Below are positions 33,010 through 41,555 of a stretch of 63,289 nucleotides of DNA, piece by piece. The position numbers and the translations under genes were made by a program. Source of the stretch: Bacteroidaceae bacterium. Lineage in GTDB: Bacteria; Bacteroidota; Bacteroidia; Bacteroidales; Bacteroidaceae. The notes beneath the pieces were generated by a model, which saw nothing but the letters and a program-made list of their open reading frames with translations, ran no database searches and was not told the DNA's origin. The stretch lies in contig JAILQO010000007.1 of the NCBI GenBank assembly GCA_024698925.1, positions 1 to 63,289 on the forward strand, read 5' to 3'. Every line of letters begins with the position of its first letter. Positions within the stretch are counted from its first letter, which is position 1.

Positions 33010-34044
33010 TTATGAACGGATAAAGTTCACTTCAGGCAGAATCTTGATACCGAATTTTGCTTCAACATCTGCTTGAATCGTCTCGCATAAATCGCTGATA
33101 TCTTCTCCTGTAGCATGGCCAAGGTTTACAAGCACAAGGGCCTGCTTCTCATAGACGCCGGCCTTCCCTTTTGCCTTGCCTTTCCAGCCGCATTGCTCAA
33201 TCATCCATCCTGCCGGAATCTTTACGCGATCGGCATCAACTTCGTAGAATGGAACTTGTGGATAGTCCTTGGCGATGCGCTCATAGACCTCTCTTGACAC
33301 AATCGGATTCATGAAGAAACTGCCGGCATTTCCCAGTTCCGTGGGGTCGGGTAGCTTCTCGCGTCGAATGTCTATGATAGTCTTGCGCAGCTGTTCGGAA
33401 GTGGCATTGTATTCCTCGATACCCTTCTTGGCCAGCGCCTGACGCAGTCCACCGTAATCCAGATTCGGACGAAAACTGTGCGAGAGGCGGAAGTGTACGT
33501 GGGTAACCGCGTAACGGCCTCGCAATTCTGTCTTGAAGATGCTGTGACGATAAGCGTACTGACACTCTTCTGCCGTGAAATGGCGAACCTTACCTGTCTC
33601 CAGGTCAATGGTATCTACAAATAAAATGAAATCCTTGGCTTCTGTACCGTATGCACCGATGTTCTGTACGGCCGATGCGCCGACTTCGCCTGGAATGAGC
33701 GACAGGTTCTCCAATCCATACCAATGGCTGTCCACCGCATATTGCACCCAATCGTCCCACACGACGCCGGCACCGACGCGCACGTAAACGTAGTCGCCTT
33801 CGTCGGCCGTGACGTCAATTGTTTGTATGTTGGAGTGCAGCACAGTGCCTTCGTAGTCGTTGAGGAACAGCAGGTTCGATCCTCCGCCGATGTGTAGCAG
33901 GGGAGTCGCATCTCCGTATGATTTCCGCACCTGTAGAAAGACTTGCAATTCTTCTACCGTGTGGTATTCTACAAAGCGACGGGCCGTAACATCAAGGCCA
34001 AACGTGTTATGCTTACGTAGCGAGTAGTTCTCTTGGATCGTCAT
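33010..34044 (-). CDS. murB: UDP-N-acetylenolpyruvoylglucosamine reductase
   Basis: The 344-residue FAD enzyme reduces the enolpyruvyl group to make UDP-N-acetylmuramate. It has [18 protein letters not shown] at the start, the FAD loop [27 protein letters not shown], the catalytic Ser region [12 protein letters not shown] and a C-terminal catalytic Glu near LPEVNFI. The extra loop and length correspond to the E. coli-like type I enzyme. It is 14 bases downstream of a lipoprotein gene on the same strand. Confidence 0.96.
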   Translation of the reverse strand: MTIQENYSLRKHNTFGLDVTARRFVEYHTVEELQVFLQVRKSYGDATPLLHIGGGSNLLFLNDYEGTVLHSNIQTIDVTADEGDYVYVRVGAGVVWDDWVQYAVDSHWYGLENLSLIPGEVGASAVQNIGAYGTEAKDFILFVDTIDLETGKVRHFTAEECQYAYRHSIFKTELRGRYAVTHVHFRLSHSFRPNLDYGGLRQALAKKGIEEYNATSEQLRKTIIDIRREKLPDPTELGNAGSFFMNPIVSREVYERIAKDYPQVPFYEVDADRVKIPAGWMIEQCGWKGKAKGKAGVYEKQALVLVNLGHATGEDISDLCETIQADVEAKFGIKILPEVNFIRS

Positions 34045-34058
34045 ATATGGCTATGTGA

Positions 34059-34934
34059 TTAATTTTCAAAAGCTGTGAGGCGCCAATGATCGCCATCGCG
34101 CTGGAAGGAGAACAGGCATTGCATTCCGTTATTGATGCCGCGCATCTCCATGTGGATGCGGGATGGGTGTTGATACCGCTGACCGTAGTTGATATTGACG
34201 AGTACATCTCTTGGCATATCTGGCTGGAACTCAAACCATTGGTCTGCGTCGATGGTTCCGCTGATGGGGGTGTAGCCACTTTCTTCTTCGTAGGTGGTGT
34301 ACCGCAGCGGATTGCTCACATGATGGCGTTGATAAACACTGTCAGCAACAAAGTCGTTATAGAAAAGACAGAATGCCAGGAGTTCGCTCTTCTTCAACGG
34401 AATGATACTTTCTTGTGTCAGGTACCATTGACGCGTGATGCTGTCGCGCTCGAACTGGTAGTCATGCAGTTGACGGCTGTGGAGATAAATCTGCTCTACG
34501 TGAGCCATTGTGAGCGATGTATCCTGTGCCAAATCCATATCCTTTCTTGAAGGCCAAAGTACCGTGCAGTAGTCCTGCTGAAGGAACAGATAATGGTGCT
34601 TCCAGTCGTTGCGGCCTATGGCGTGACTAGTGCCGTCGGCTTCTTTGACTGTCAGCGGGAATTTGATGCGGTTGCGTTGCAGTCGGTTGCTTTGGTCAAA
34701 GTTGAAGATAAAATCGCCGAAGAATTCATCGACCGTAGATGGCAAGGGCGTGAATTCTGTCTCTTTGTCCAGTAGGAGCGTATCAGCTGCGGACAACAGA
34801 GAGTCCACATTCAGCGAATCTGTTCTCTCTTCAGCCTCTGCTGCAGCCTGTTCTTGTTGGCGTGCAACACAGCCGGCGATGACGATTGCACTGGCAACAA
34901 AAATGGTGATGACGGCAACCTTTTGACGTTTCAT
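34059..34934 (-). CDS. DUF4348-like lipoprotein
   Basis: The 291-residue protein starts MKRQKVAVITIFVASAIVIA followed by GC, a signal peptide with a lipobox cysteine at position 22. A Glu/Ala-rich linker leads to a domain starting TVDEFFGDFIFNFDQSNRLQ and ending with FSFQRDGDHWRLTAFEN, the layout of DUF4348. The function is unknown. A much longer reading from 35282 crosses the pheS promoter and the antisense of pheS, so it is rejected. The -7 box at 34973-34980 supports ATG 34934. Confidence 0.85.
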   Translation of the reverse strand: MKRQKVAVITIFVASAIVIAGCVARQQEQAAAEAEERTDSLNVDSLLSAADTLLLDKETEFTPLPSTVDEFFGDFIFNFDQSNRLQRNRIKFPLTVKEADGTSHAIGRNDWKHHYLFLQQDYCTVLWPSRKDMDLAQDTSLTMAHVEQIYLHSRQLHDYQFERDSITRQWYLTQESIIPLKKSELLAFCLFYNDFVADSVYQRHHVSNPLRYTTYEEESGYTPISGTIDADQWFEFQPDMPRDVLVNINYGQRYQHPSRIHMEMRGINNGMQCLFSFQRDGDHWRLTAFEN

Positions 34935-34972
34935 AGAAGAACCTTTTTTCTTTCCTTTTTGATAAAATCGTG

Positions 34973-35032
34973 CAAAAGTACGTTTAATTTTCATTTCATC
35001 GCATGCTTTTTGCAAATAAATGTCTATCTTTG
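34973..35032. promoter_or_regulatory. Divergent -7 boxes of the lipoprotein gene and pheS
   Basis: TACTTTTG on minus (34973-34980) and TATCTTTG on plus (35025-35032). Confidence 0.65.
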
Positions 35033-35073
35033 CGCCGTTTTTTGAAGATAAATCAATAGAAGACATATATACT

Positions 35074-36093
35074 ATGCTCGAAAAAATCAAGCAAATCCTC
35101 GAAGAGGTGCAGTCATTGACCGCCTCAACACCCGAAGAAGCCGAGGCGCTTCGTATCAAATATCTTAGCAAGAAAGGTGAGATCAGTGCCCTCATGGATG
35201 AGTTCCGCACCGTTCCCGCTGAGATGAAAAAAGAGTTCGGTATGCGTATCAACGAGCTCAAGAACCTGGCTACTGAACGCATTAATGAACTTAAGGCTGC
35301 AGCAGCGGCTCAGGAAACCGTTGCCGATGACATTGACCTCACGCGTACGCCTTATCCCATTCCTCTCGGCACCCGCCATCCGCTGACGATTGTCAAGAAC
35401 GAGATCGTAGATATCTTCTCGCGCTTGGGATTCACGTTGGCTGAGGGACCCGAGGTGGAGGACGACTGGCACGTCTATAGCTCCATGAACTTCGCCGACG
35501 ATCATCCAGCACGCGATATGCAGGACACGTTCTTCGTCGAGGCTCATCCCGATATCATCCTTCGTTCTCATACGTCCAGCGTGCAGGCACGTGTCATGGA
35601 GAAGCAGCAACCACCCATCCGCGTCATCTGCCCGGGCCGCGTCTATCGCAACGAAGCTGTCAGCGCCCGCGCTCACTGTTTCTTCCATCAGGTCGAAGGA
35701 CTTTACATCGACAAGAACGTGAGCTTCAAGGATCTCAAGCAGGTTCTTCTGCTCTTTGCACAAGAGATGTTCGGCCCCGACACACAGATCCGCCTCCGCC
35801 CCAGTTTCTTCCCCTTCACCGAACCCTCTGCAGAGATGGACGTGAGCTGTACCATCTGTGGCGGCAAGGGCTGCTCCATGTGTAAGGGCTCCGGCTGGCT
35901 CGAGATTCTCGGCTGTGGTATGGTAGATCCCGCTGTCCTGGAAGCGAATGGTATCGACAGCTCTGTTTACACAGGCTATGCCTTCGGTATGGGTATCGAG
36001 CGTATTGCCAACCTCAAGTATCAGGTCAAGGACTTGCGTATGTTCTCCGAGAACGATGTCCGTTTCCTGGAGGAGTTCACCGCTGCAAATTAA
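35074..36093 (+). CDS. pheS: Phenylalanine-tRNA ligase alpha subunit
   Basis: The 339-residue class II synthetase subunit charges tRNA-Phe together with PheT, which is not in the window. It has an N-terminal coiled coil (LEKIKQILEEVQSLTAS), motif 1 around HPLTIVKNEIVDIF, and motif 2 from VYRNEAVSARAHCFFHQVEG. Motif 3 is GYAFGMGIERIANLKYQV. A CxxC-x5-C-x2-C-like knot (CTICGGKGCSMC) lies at about 278-290 and is common in this group. An earlier in-frame start at 35020 overlaps the promoter, so ATG 35074 is used. Confidence 0.97.
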   Translation: MLEKIKQILEEVQSLTASTPEEAEALRIKYLSKKGEISALMDEFRTVPAEMKKEFGMRINELKNLATERINELKAAAAAQETVADDIDLTRTPYPIPLGTRHPLTIVKNEIVDIFSRLGFTLAEGPEVEDDWHVYSSMNFADDHPARDMQDTFFVEAHPDIILRSHTSSVQARVMEKQQPPIRVICPGRVYRNEAVSARAHCFFHQVEGLYIDKNVSFKDLKQVLLLFAQEMFGPDTQIRLRPSFFPFTEPSAEMDVSCTICGGKGCSMCKGSGWLEILGCGMVDPAVLEANGIDSSVYTGYAFGMGIERIANLKYQVKDLRMFSENDVRFLEEFTAAN

Positions 36094-36098
36094 TTAAT

Positions 36099-36165
36099 CA
36101 CTCATCATCCCTCACTCCAAACTCCCTCCCCCACGGGGAGGGTCGGGGAGAGGCCCCTTCATCCC
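36099..36165. repeat. Repeat cluster between pheS and the ABC ATPase gene
   Basis: CATCCCTCACTCC-type units surround a GC palindrome (CCCTCCCCCACGGGGAGGG, 36125-36143, followed by GTCGGGGAGAGG). The same palindrome family occurs at 17759-17777 and inside aguA. The cluster runs to within a few bases of the next start codon. Confidence 0.75.
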
Positions 36166-36168
36166 TCA

Positions 36169-36813
36169 TTGCTCACTCTACGCTCCATTTCAATTGCCTT
36201 TGGCAACAAGACTCTCTTTAGCGGCCTCGATCTGACCATAGACCGAGGCCAGCTTTTCGGCATCGCTGGTGAGAGTGGCTGCGGCAAGACATCCTTGTTG
36301 CGCGCCCTCTTGGGCTTTGTGCCGCTCGCAGCTGGCAGTATTGAAGTCGCCAACCTGCCATTGGATGCGTCGCATATCAATGAGATACGCCGTCTCACGG
36401 CCTATGTCCCGCAGGAGCTGCAGCCGCCGGCCGAGGACGGCGCCGCCCTCGTTGCCCTCACCCACGCCCTTGCCTTCAATCGTACACTATTAGCCGCCAC
36501 TGTGCCCGAAGCATCAGCTTCGGCCTCCTTGGAGCAGGTGCTTTCCTCCTTCGCCATTGACCCATCGCTGCTCTCGCTCTCGGCCTCCAAGCTCTCCGGT
36601 GGCCAGCGCCAGCGCATCCTCCTCGCTGCAGCCCTCGCACTCCCCAAGCCGTTGCTGCTCCTGGATGAACCTACATCAGCGCTCGATGAGGACAGCACCC
36701 AGCGGGTGGTACAAACTCTTCAGCACGTCTGTCACGACGAACATCGCATTGCCCTCGTCGTCTCTCACGATCCCATCCTCCTCGCCGCCTGTGACCGCAT
36801 TGTCCATCTCTGA
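36169..36813 (+). CDS. Orphan ABC transporter ATP-binding protein
   Basis: The 214-residue ATPase has Walker A AGESGCGKTSLLRAL, signature SKLSGGQRQRILLA and Walker B LLLLDEPTSALDED. Size and sequence resemble the FetA/YbbL group, but no permease gene lies beside it. No ATG is available at the expected position; the first usable codon is TTG 36169, directly behind a repeat cluster. The native start may have been altered by the repeat, or TTG is used. Low A/T and many GCC/CTC codons set it apart slightly from pheS. Confidence 0.8.
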   Translation: MLTLRSISIAFGNKTLFSGLDLTIDRGQLFGIAGESGCGKTSLLRALLGFVPLAAGSIEVANLPLDASHINEIRRLTAYVPQELQPPAEDGAALVALTHALAFNRTLLAATVPEASASASLEQVLSSFAIDPSLLSLSASKLSGGQRQRILLAAALALPKPLLLLDEPTSALDEDSTQRVVQTLQHVCHDEHRIALVVSHDPILLAACDRIVHL

Positions 36814-36821
36814 TCATTGTC

Positions 36822-36925
36822 CATTAGCTTCGCTGACTTTTGTCACGACTCGGCAAATCAAGCAAGCTTGTTTGCACTCACTGCTCCAAAAGTTCGTAAT
36901 TCGTAATTCGTCATTCGTCATTCAT
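36822..36925. repeat. 74-bp core repeat, copy 1, plus ATTCGTA-type tail
   Basis: Core 36822-36895 (CATTAGCTTCGCTGACTTTT... ending CCAAAAGTTC) recurs at 37813-37886 with 73 of 74 bases identical. It contains a fold-back GCAAATCAAGC/GCTTGTTTGC. Copy 1 is followed by GTAATTCGTAATTCGTCATT-type units that run into the aguB ATG. Both copies sit between genes and lead into a different simple-sequence tail. Confidence 0.92.
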
Positions 36926-37801
36926 ATGAAAGCCGCTCTCATTCAACAATCCTGCACCCCCAACCCCGACGAGAACCGTGCACACCTCGCGGCCAATATC
37001 GCCGAGGTGGCAAGTCGCGGAGCCGAACTCGTTGTCCTGCAGGAACTCCATAATACACCTTACTTCTGTCAGGTGGAATCCGTTGATAACTTTGATTTGG
37101 CTGAGCCCATCCCTGGACCCTCGACCGACTTCTTCGGGGCTTTGGCGCGCCAGCACAACGTGGTCCTTGTCACCAGCCTCTTTGAGCGTCGCGCGCCTGG
37201 ACTCTATCATAACACCGCCGTTGTCTTTGAGCGTGACGGCAGCATCGCTGGCATGCATCGCAAGATGCATATTCCCGACGATCCGGCGTATTTTGAGAAA
37301 TTCTATTTCACACCTGGCGACCTCGGTTTCCGTCCCATTCAGACTTCTCTCGGCAAGCTTGGTGTACAGGTCTGCTGGGATCAGTGGTATCCTGAAGGGG
37401 CACGTCTGATGGCGCTGGCGGGTGCTGACATCCTCATTTATCCCACTGCCATTGGCTATGAGAGTAGCGATACACCGGAGGAGCAGGCGCGTCAGCGTCA
37501 GGCCTGGCAACTCGTCCAACGCGGTCATGCTGTGGCCAATGGACTCCCCGTCGTAGCGGTGAACAGGGTAGGGCATGAGCCCGATCCCAGCGGACAGACG
37601 CGTGGCATCCAGTTCTGGGGCTCCAGTTTCGTGGCTGGCCCGCAGGGAGAGCTCCTGGCCGAGGCGTCACAGTCCCAGCCCGAGAATCTCATCGTCGACA
37701 TCGACCTCCGTCGTTCGGAACAGGTGCGTCGCTGGTGGCCTTTCCTGCGCGACCGCCGCATCAATGCCTATCAAGATCTCACCCGCCGCTTCATAGAATA
37801 A
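36926..37801 (+). CDS. aguB: N-carbamoylputrescine amidase
   Basis: The 291-residue nitrilase-fold enzyme releases putrescine from N-carbamoylputrescine, the last step from agmatine. The catalytic triad is E40 (VVLQELHNTPYF), K113 (HRKMHIPDDP) and C150 (VQVCWDQWYPE). The stretch from WGSSF to GPQG is also typical of the family. The ATG lies directly behind the ATTCGTA repeat tail. The partner enzyme aguA follows after a second copy of the 74-base repeat. Confidence 0.95.
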   Translation: MKAALIQQSCTPNPDENRAHLAANIAEVASRGAELVVLQELHNTPYFCQVESVDNFDLAEPIPGPSTDFFGALARQHNVVLVTSLFERRAPGLYHNTAVVFERDGSIAGMHRKMHIPDDPAYFEKFYFTPGDLGFRPIQTSLGKLGVQVCWDQWYPEGARLMALAGADILIYPTAIGYESSDTPEEQARQRQAWQLVQRGHAVANGLPVVAVNRVGHEPDPSGQTRGIQFWGSSFVAGPQGELLAEASQSQPENLIVDIDLRRSEQVRRWWPFLRDRRINAYQDLTRRFIE

Positions 37802-37812
37802 CCAGGCCCTCT

Positions 37813-37916
37813 CATTAGCTTCGCTGACTTTTGTCACGACTCGGCAAATCAAGCAAGCTTGTTTGCACTCGCTGCTCCAAAAGTTCTTCACTTTTCACTC
37901 TTTCACTTTTCACTTC
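37813..37916. repeat. 74-bp core repeat, copy 2, plus TTTTCACT-type tail
   Basis: Core 37813-37886 differs from copy 1 at one base (CACTCGCTG against CACTCACTG). The tail is TTCACTTTTCACTCTTTCAC and further TTTTCAC units, the reverse complement of the GTGAAAA family inside the GH2 gene. Confidence 0.92.
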
Positions 37917-37972
37917 CCTTGCCTCTCCATTTCTCCCCCACCACCCCTGTCATCAGCGATCTCACACTTCAC

Positions 37973-39337
37973 ATGAAGTACGCCGACATCGCTGGGCCGG
38001 AGCAGACCGAAATCCGCTCCACCTTCTTTCCCGCTGAGTGGTTTCCGCAGAGCGGCGTTCAGCTGACGTGGCCTCATGCCGCCACCGATTGGGCAGACCT
38101 CCTCCCCGAGGTTGATGACTGCTTTATACACATCGCCCTGGAGATTCTCGTGCGCAATGAACGCTTGTTGATTGTTACACCAGAGCCCGATCGCGTCAAG
38201 GCCCTTTTCCACGAACGTATTCCTTCACGCCTGTTGCCTCAAGTCACCTATTTCCAGTGCCCGACAAATGACACTTGGGCGCGTGACCATGCTTTCTTGA
38301 CGCTGATGACCGAGGCTGGCCCACGCCTCCTCGATTTCCGCTTCAACGGCTGGGGCAATAAATTCCCCTCCAATCTCGACAACGCCATCAATGCTCGCCT
38401 TGCAGCCCCCTCACCGCGCGATAGCGCTTTAACCCCTCACCATGGCGAAGCCACTTTCACCGAGCCTTCAGGCTCTCCTCTCCTCCACGGCACTTACGAG
38501 TCTCATCTCGATTTCGTCTTCGAAGGAGGCAGTATCGAGAGCGATGGGCGCGGGACACTCCTGACCACCAGCGAGTGCCTCCTCTCCCCGCAGCGTAATC
38601 CACACCTTAACAGGCAGCAGATAGAAAAACGCCTCCTGCGCTATTTCCATGCCGAGCGCGTCCTCTGGCTCGATCATGGCTACCTCGCTGGCGATGATAC
38701 TGACAGCCATATTGACACCCTCGCCCGCTTCTGTCCCAACGACACAATCGCTTACGTACAATGCACCGATCCAAATGACGAGCACTATGGGGCCCTCCAC
38801 TCCATGGAGCAGCAGCTGAAAGGCATGCCCCTCTCCAACAGGCCCCTCTCCAACTCCCCCCGTGGGGGGGAGAGAGCCCGTGGGGGGGAGGGCCGCTCAG
38901 CCGATGACAATACAGCGAATGATGCCCGCGGACATGAAATCCTCCCCCCCACGGGTTCTCTCCCCCCCACAAGTTCTCTCCCCCCCACAAGTTCTCTCCC
39001 CCCCACGGGTTCTCTCCCCCCCACGGGGGGAGTTGGAGAGGGGCCTGAGGGGCCTGATGGGCTTTACCAATTAATCCCCCTCCCTATGCCATCGCCCATC
39101 TACGACCCCGACGATGGCCATCGCCTTCCTGCCACCTACGCCAACTTCCTGGTCATCAACGGTGCCGTCCTGATGCCCACCTATGGCCAGCCTGCCAACG
39201 ATGAACTGGCGCGCGCCCAACTCCAAAAGGCTTTTCCCCGCTACGACATCGTTCCCATTGACTGCCGCGTCCTCATCCGCCAGCACGGCTCCCTCCATTG
39301 CTCCACGATGCAGTACCCCGTCGGAGTCCTCAGTTGA
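37973..39337 (+). CDS. aguA: Agmatine deiminase with an in-frame repeat insertion
   Basis: The 454-residue enzyme turns agmatine into N-carbamoylputrescine, the substrate of AguB. Typical features are FFPAEWFPQSGVQLTWPHA, CPTNDTWARDHAF, DFVFEGGSIESDGRG and the nucleophile C443 in HGSLHCSTMQYP. The family is usually about 340-370 residues. The excess is explained by about 80 residues at roughly 285-363 (PLSNRPLSNSPRGG, then LPPTGS/LPPTSS repeats) that fall between CTDPNDEHYG and LYQLIPLPMPSP. The DNA of this part is the repeat segment 38841-39045. All catalytic regions lie outside it, so activity is plausible. The ATG at 37973 fits the family N-terminus. Confidence 0.92.
   Translation: MKYADIAGPEQTEIRSTFFPAEWFPQSGVQLTWPHAATDWADLLPEVDDCFIHIALEILVRNERLLIVTPEPDRVKALFHERIPSRLLPQVTYFQCPTNDTWARDHAFLTLMTEAGPRLLDFRFNGWGNKFPSNLDNAINARLAAPSPRDSALTPHHGEATFTEPSGSPLLHGTYESHLDFVFEGGSIESDGRGTLLTTSECLLSPQRNPHLNRQQIEKRLLRYFHAERVLWLDHGYLAGDDTDSHIDTLARFCPNDTIAYVQCTDPNDEHYGALHSMEQQLKGMPLSNRPLSNSPRGGERARGGEGRSADDNTANDARGHEILPPTGSLPPTSSLPPTSSLPPTGSLPPTGGVGEGPEGPDGLYQLIPLPMPSPIYDPDDGHRLPATYANFLVINGAVLMPTYGQPANDELARAQLQKAFPRYDIVPIDCRVLIRQHGSLHCSTMQYPVGVLS
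38841..39045. repeat. Inverted-repeat segment inside aguA
   Basis: Bases 38841-38865 and 39021-39045 are perfect 25-base inverted repeats (GGCCCCTCTCCAACTCCCCC...). Between them are GC palindromes and four or five 18-base tandem units (CTCTCCCCCCCACAAGTT and CTCTCCCCCCCACGGGTT) read as LPPTSS or LPPTGS. The reading frame stays open across the whole segment. Confidence 0.92.
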
Positions 39338-39363
39338 CATCACATAAGAGAACACACTATAAA

Positions 39364-39399
39364 AAAGCCCTGACCTGCGTAGATGCGGGTCAGGGCTTT
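39364..39399. terminator. Bidirectional terminator after aguA
   Basis: AAAGCCCTGACC/GGTCAGGGCTTT is a 12-base perfect stem with A and T tracts on the two sides. It lies between the convergent genes aguA and the 39425-39784 gene. Confidence 0.9.
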
Positions 39400-39424
39400 G
39401 ACTATATAGAGTATGGCATGAGAC

Positions 39425-39784
39425 TTATGCCATGAGGTGCTTGATGTAGTGGGCGGAAGTCAGATGAGCATCGAAGCGGATGGTCAGCTCGCGCGTGCGG
39501 GGATTCCACTTGGTGTCCATCACGCCGTTGATGCGCTCGGCTTTCGCTACTAACTTGCGTTGTGAGTCGTGACGACTGAGTTTGATGGTGCAGGTCCTCA
39601 CGTCTGGACGATAGTCATTCTTCTTGTGTGTATAGACGTTTGAAGCATTCTTGCTGTGGTCCACGACCTCAACCTTGCCTCTCACACTCTTGTCCATTGA
39701 GTACTTCTTATCTGCCATTGCGGGCGTTGCGGATGTGATGGCCATCATCATCATGGCTGCGATCACTTTGTTCATTGTCTTCAT
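39425..39784 (-). CDS. Small secreted protein with HMA-like fold
   Basis: The 119-residue protein has a signal peptide (KVIAAMMMMAITSATPAMA). Its C-terminal segment (TCTIKLSRHDSQRKLVAKAE, then RINGVMDTKWNPRTRELTIRFD) has the beta-alpha-beta pattern of heavy-metal-associated domains. The CxxC metal site of that family is absent, with a single Cys present, so copper binding is doubtful. No partner is apparent. Confidence 0.6.
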   Translation of the reverse strand: MKTMNKVIAAMMMMAITSATPAMADKKYSMDKSVRGKVEVVDHSKNASNVYTHKKNDYRPDVRTCTIKLSRHDSQRKLVAKAERINGVMDTKWNPRTRELTIRFDAHLTSAHYIKHLMA

Positions 39785-39855
39785 AATACTTACTTTTTAA
39801 AGTTCAACTTTCGTTTTCTTTTTGCAACTCGCCTGTTGTAGCTTGTTTGCAACGG

Positions 39856-39863
39856 CAAAGGTA
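39856..39863 (-). promoter_or_regulatory. -7 box of the HMA-like gene
   Basis: TACCTTTG on the minus strand is 72 bases upstream of the ATG. Apart from this box and the porin promoter, the 350-base space 39785-40134 holds no gene that I can see. Confidence 0.55.
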
Positions 39864-40042
39864 GCGTGTTTCATTGAGCTAATGAAACGAAAAATCCTAT
39901 TCTCTTGGGCGAATCTCCCTATTGTTCATCGGGATTTCCCCAACTGAGCTCATTGTCAGGCGTCAAATAATTGTACATTTATACCTATTACTAATTAAGC
40001 CCTCTTGCCTTTCCCAGATAGGAACATCGCCTAAACACTCAA

Positions 40043-40107
40043 TTTTAGGTATTGTGCCATTCCTTGATTCGCCGTACCTTTGCACCCGCAAACGTACATG
40101 AATGTAC
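40043..40107 (+). promoter_or_regulatory. Promoter and dyad before the porin operon
   Basis: TTTTAGGTATTG (40043-40054) with TACCTTTG (40075-40082) 20 bases on forms the promoter. The dyad GTACATGAATGTAC (40094-40107) begins a few bases after the predicted transcription start and is followed by another ATGTACAT. This is a good operator candidate for the porin-imelysin-oxidoreductase-Ccs operon. Confidence 0.65.
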
Positions 40108-40134
40108 ATATACATTATTTATATTATTATATAG

Positions 40135-41502
40135 ATGAAGGCAATAATACTTACAGCAGCGCTTTCGCTATCTTGCCTTGCTTCGGCAGCACAGGAAAAG
40201 GATAACAACTACCACGTGGATGTCACCACGGGTGCTTCACGTCAGTCTGCGCCGTCGCGTCTGTCAATAGGCGGATATGGTGAGGCCGTGATGACACGCA
40301 ACTTTTACAGTCAGAGTTTCAATCGTTATAAGAAGCCAGAGAACTACGTCAACGACAATAGTCATGGGCGCTTCGATATGCCACATGTCTGCCTCAACCT
40401 TGGCTACGACTTCGGAAAGGGCTGGACGATGGGCTCCGAAATTGAATTTGAGCATGGCGGCAACGGGACGGCTGTTGAGATTGAGGCCGAGGAGGCAGGA
40501 GAGTATGAGGCCGAGGTGGAGAAAGGCGGCGAGGTGAACATAGAACAGTTCTGGGTGAATAAGGCTTTCGCCCATGGTCAGTTCAACATCAAGGCCGGCG
40601 AGCTCATCGTTCCTGTAGGCTACAGCAATGCCCACCACGAGCCTAACCAGTTCTTTACCGTTTATCGTCCTGAGGGCGAAGCCACCATCTTACCCAATAC
40701 TTGGCATCAGGTTGGACTCTCCCTGTGGGGCCGGCTCAAGGATTGGCGTTATGAGGCACAGTTGCTTTCTGGTCTGAACTCTGAGAGCTTCACGGCCGAG
40801 AACTTTGCTCACTATGGAGCTACCAGCCCCTATGAGTTCAAGGTTGCCAACAACTACGCTGGTGCTGTGCGCATCGACAATTATTCGCTCAAGGGATTAC
40901 GCATCGGGGTTAGCGGCTACTATGGCTACACCTTCCGTAACACGCTACGTACGCCTGGACCCAAATATGATAACGTGACAGGCGCTTTGGGCATCGTCGC
41001 TTTGGATTTCTCGCTGAATAGATGGAACTGGATTGTTCGAGGCAATGTGGACTATGCCCATTTCGCTGATGCCGACGAGATTTCTGCCTATAATCAGGCA
41101 AATTGGACACACCACAAGTATCAGGACGGCAACCCGCATCATTATACAAATATCGGTAGTAGTGCAGTCGCTTACGCTGTGGAGGCTGGCTATAATGTGT
41201 TCTCGCAAGTAGCAAAGTTGGATGACGAGAAGCTCTTCCTCTTCGGACATTTTGAACACTACAACACGATGGCCACCGGTACCTATACATCCATGTATAA
41301 ATACACAAAAAAATATCGCTGTGCTTTTGGCGTCAACTATTCGCCTGTGAAGCAGATTACCATCAAGGGAGAGTACTCCTATCGTTTCTTCGAGAAACCC
41401 AACAATCATGGTCTGGCTTCAGACAGCCCACTCTACAAACAGCCCTATAACAACGAGCCGAGCATCAGCATAGGCGTGACCTATTGTGGCTGGTTCCTAT
41501 AA
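40135..41502 (+). CDS. OprO/OprP-like outer-membrane porin with acidic loop
   Basis: The 455-residue protein has a signal peptide (IILTAALSLSCLASAAQ) and porin-type strands (RLSIGGYGEAVMTRNFYS, DFGKGWTMGSEIEFEHG, and a C-terminus ending in GVTYCGWFL). An acidic stretch, VEIEAEEAGEYEAEVEKGGE, at about residues 119-138 is probably a surface or constriction loop and could bind cations. Three genes follow in the same direction (imelysin, di-heme oxidoreductase, Ccs), so metal or iron acquisition is the likely theme. The ligand is an inference. Confidence 0.8.
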   Translation: MKAIILTAALSLSCLASAAQEKDNNYHVDVTTGASRQSAPSRLSIGGYGEAVMTRNFYSQSFNRYKKPENYVNDNSHGRFDMPHVCLNLGYDFGKGWTMGSEIEFEHGGNGTAVEIEAEEAGEYEAEVEKGGEVNIEQFWVNKAFAHGQFNIKAGELIVPVGYSNAHHEPNQFFTVYRPEGEATILPNTWHQVGLSLWGRLKDWRYEAQLLSGLNSESFTAENFAHYGATSPYEFKVANNYAGAVRIDNYSLKGLRIGVSGYYGYTFRNTLRTPGPKYDNVTGALGIVALDFSLNRWNWIVRGNVDYAHFADADEISAYNQANWTHHKYQDGNPHHYTNIGSSAVAYAVEAGYNVFSQVAKLDDEKLFLFGHFEHYNTMATGTYTSMYKYTKKYRCAFGVNYSPVKQITIKGEYSYRFFEKPNNHGLASDSPLYKQPYNNEPSISIGVTYCGWFL

Positions 41503-41555
41503 GGGAGTTGTAATATCGTCATAACGTAATCACGAAATCATAAAAAATTTAGACA

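Noticed and set aside
34935..35282. N-terminal extension of the DUF4348-like lipoprotein
   Set aside because: It would be antisense to pheS and cross both promoters; the lipoprotein signal starts at 34934.
36557..36925. N-terminal extension of AguB by about 120 codons
   Set aside because: The extension reads through the 3' part of the ABC ATPase gene in another frame and through the 74-base repeat. ATG 36926 gives the correct nitrilase start.
37667..37891. Minus-strand 74-codon frame across the second 74-base repeat
   Set aside because: It translates the repeat and the antisense of aguB; no start context and no family.
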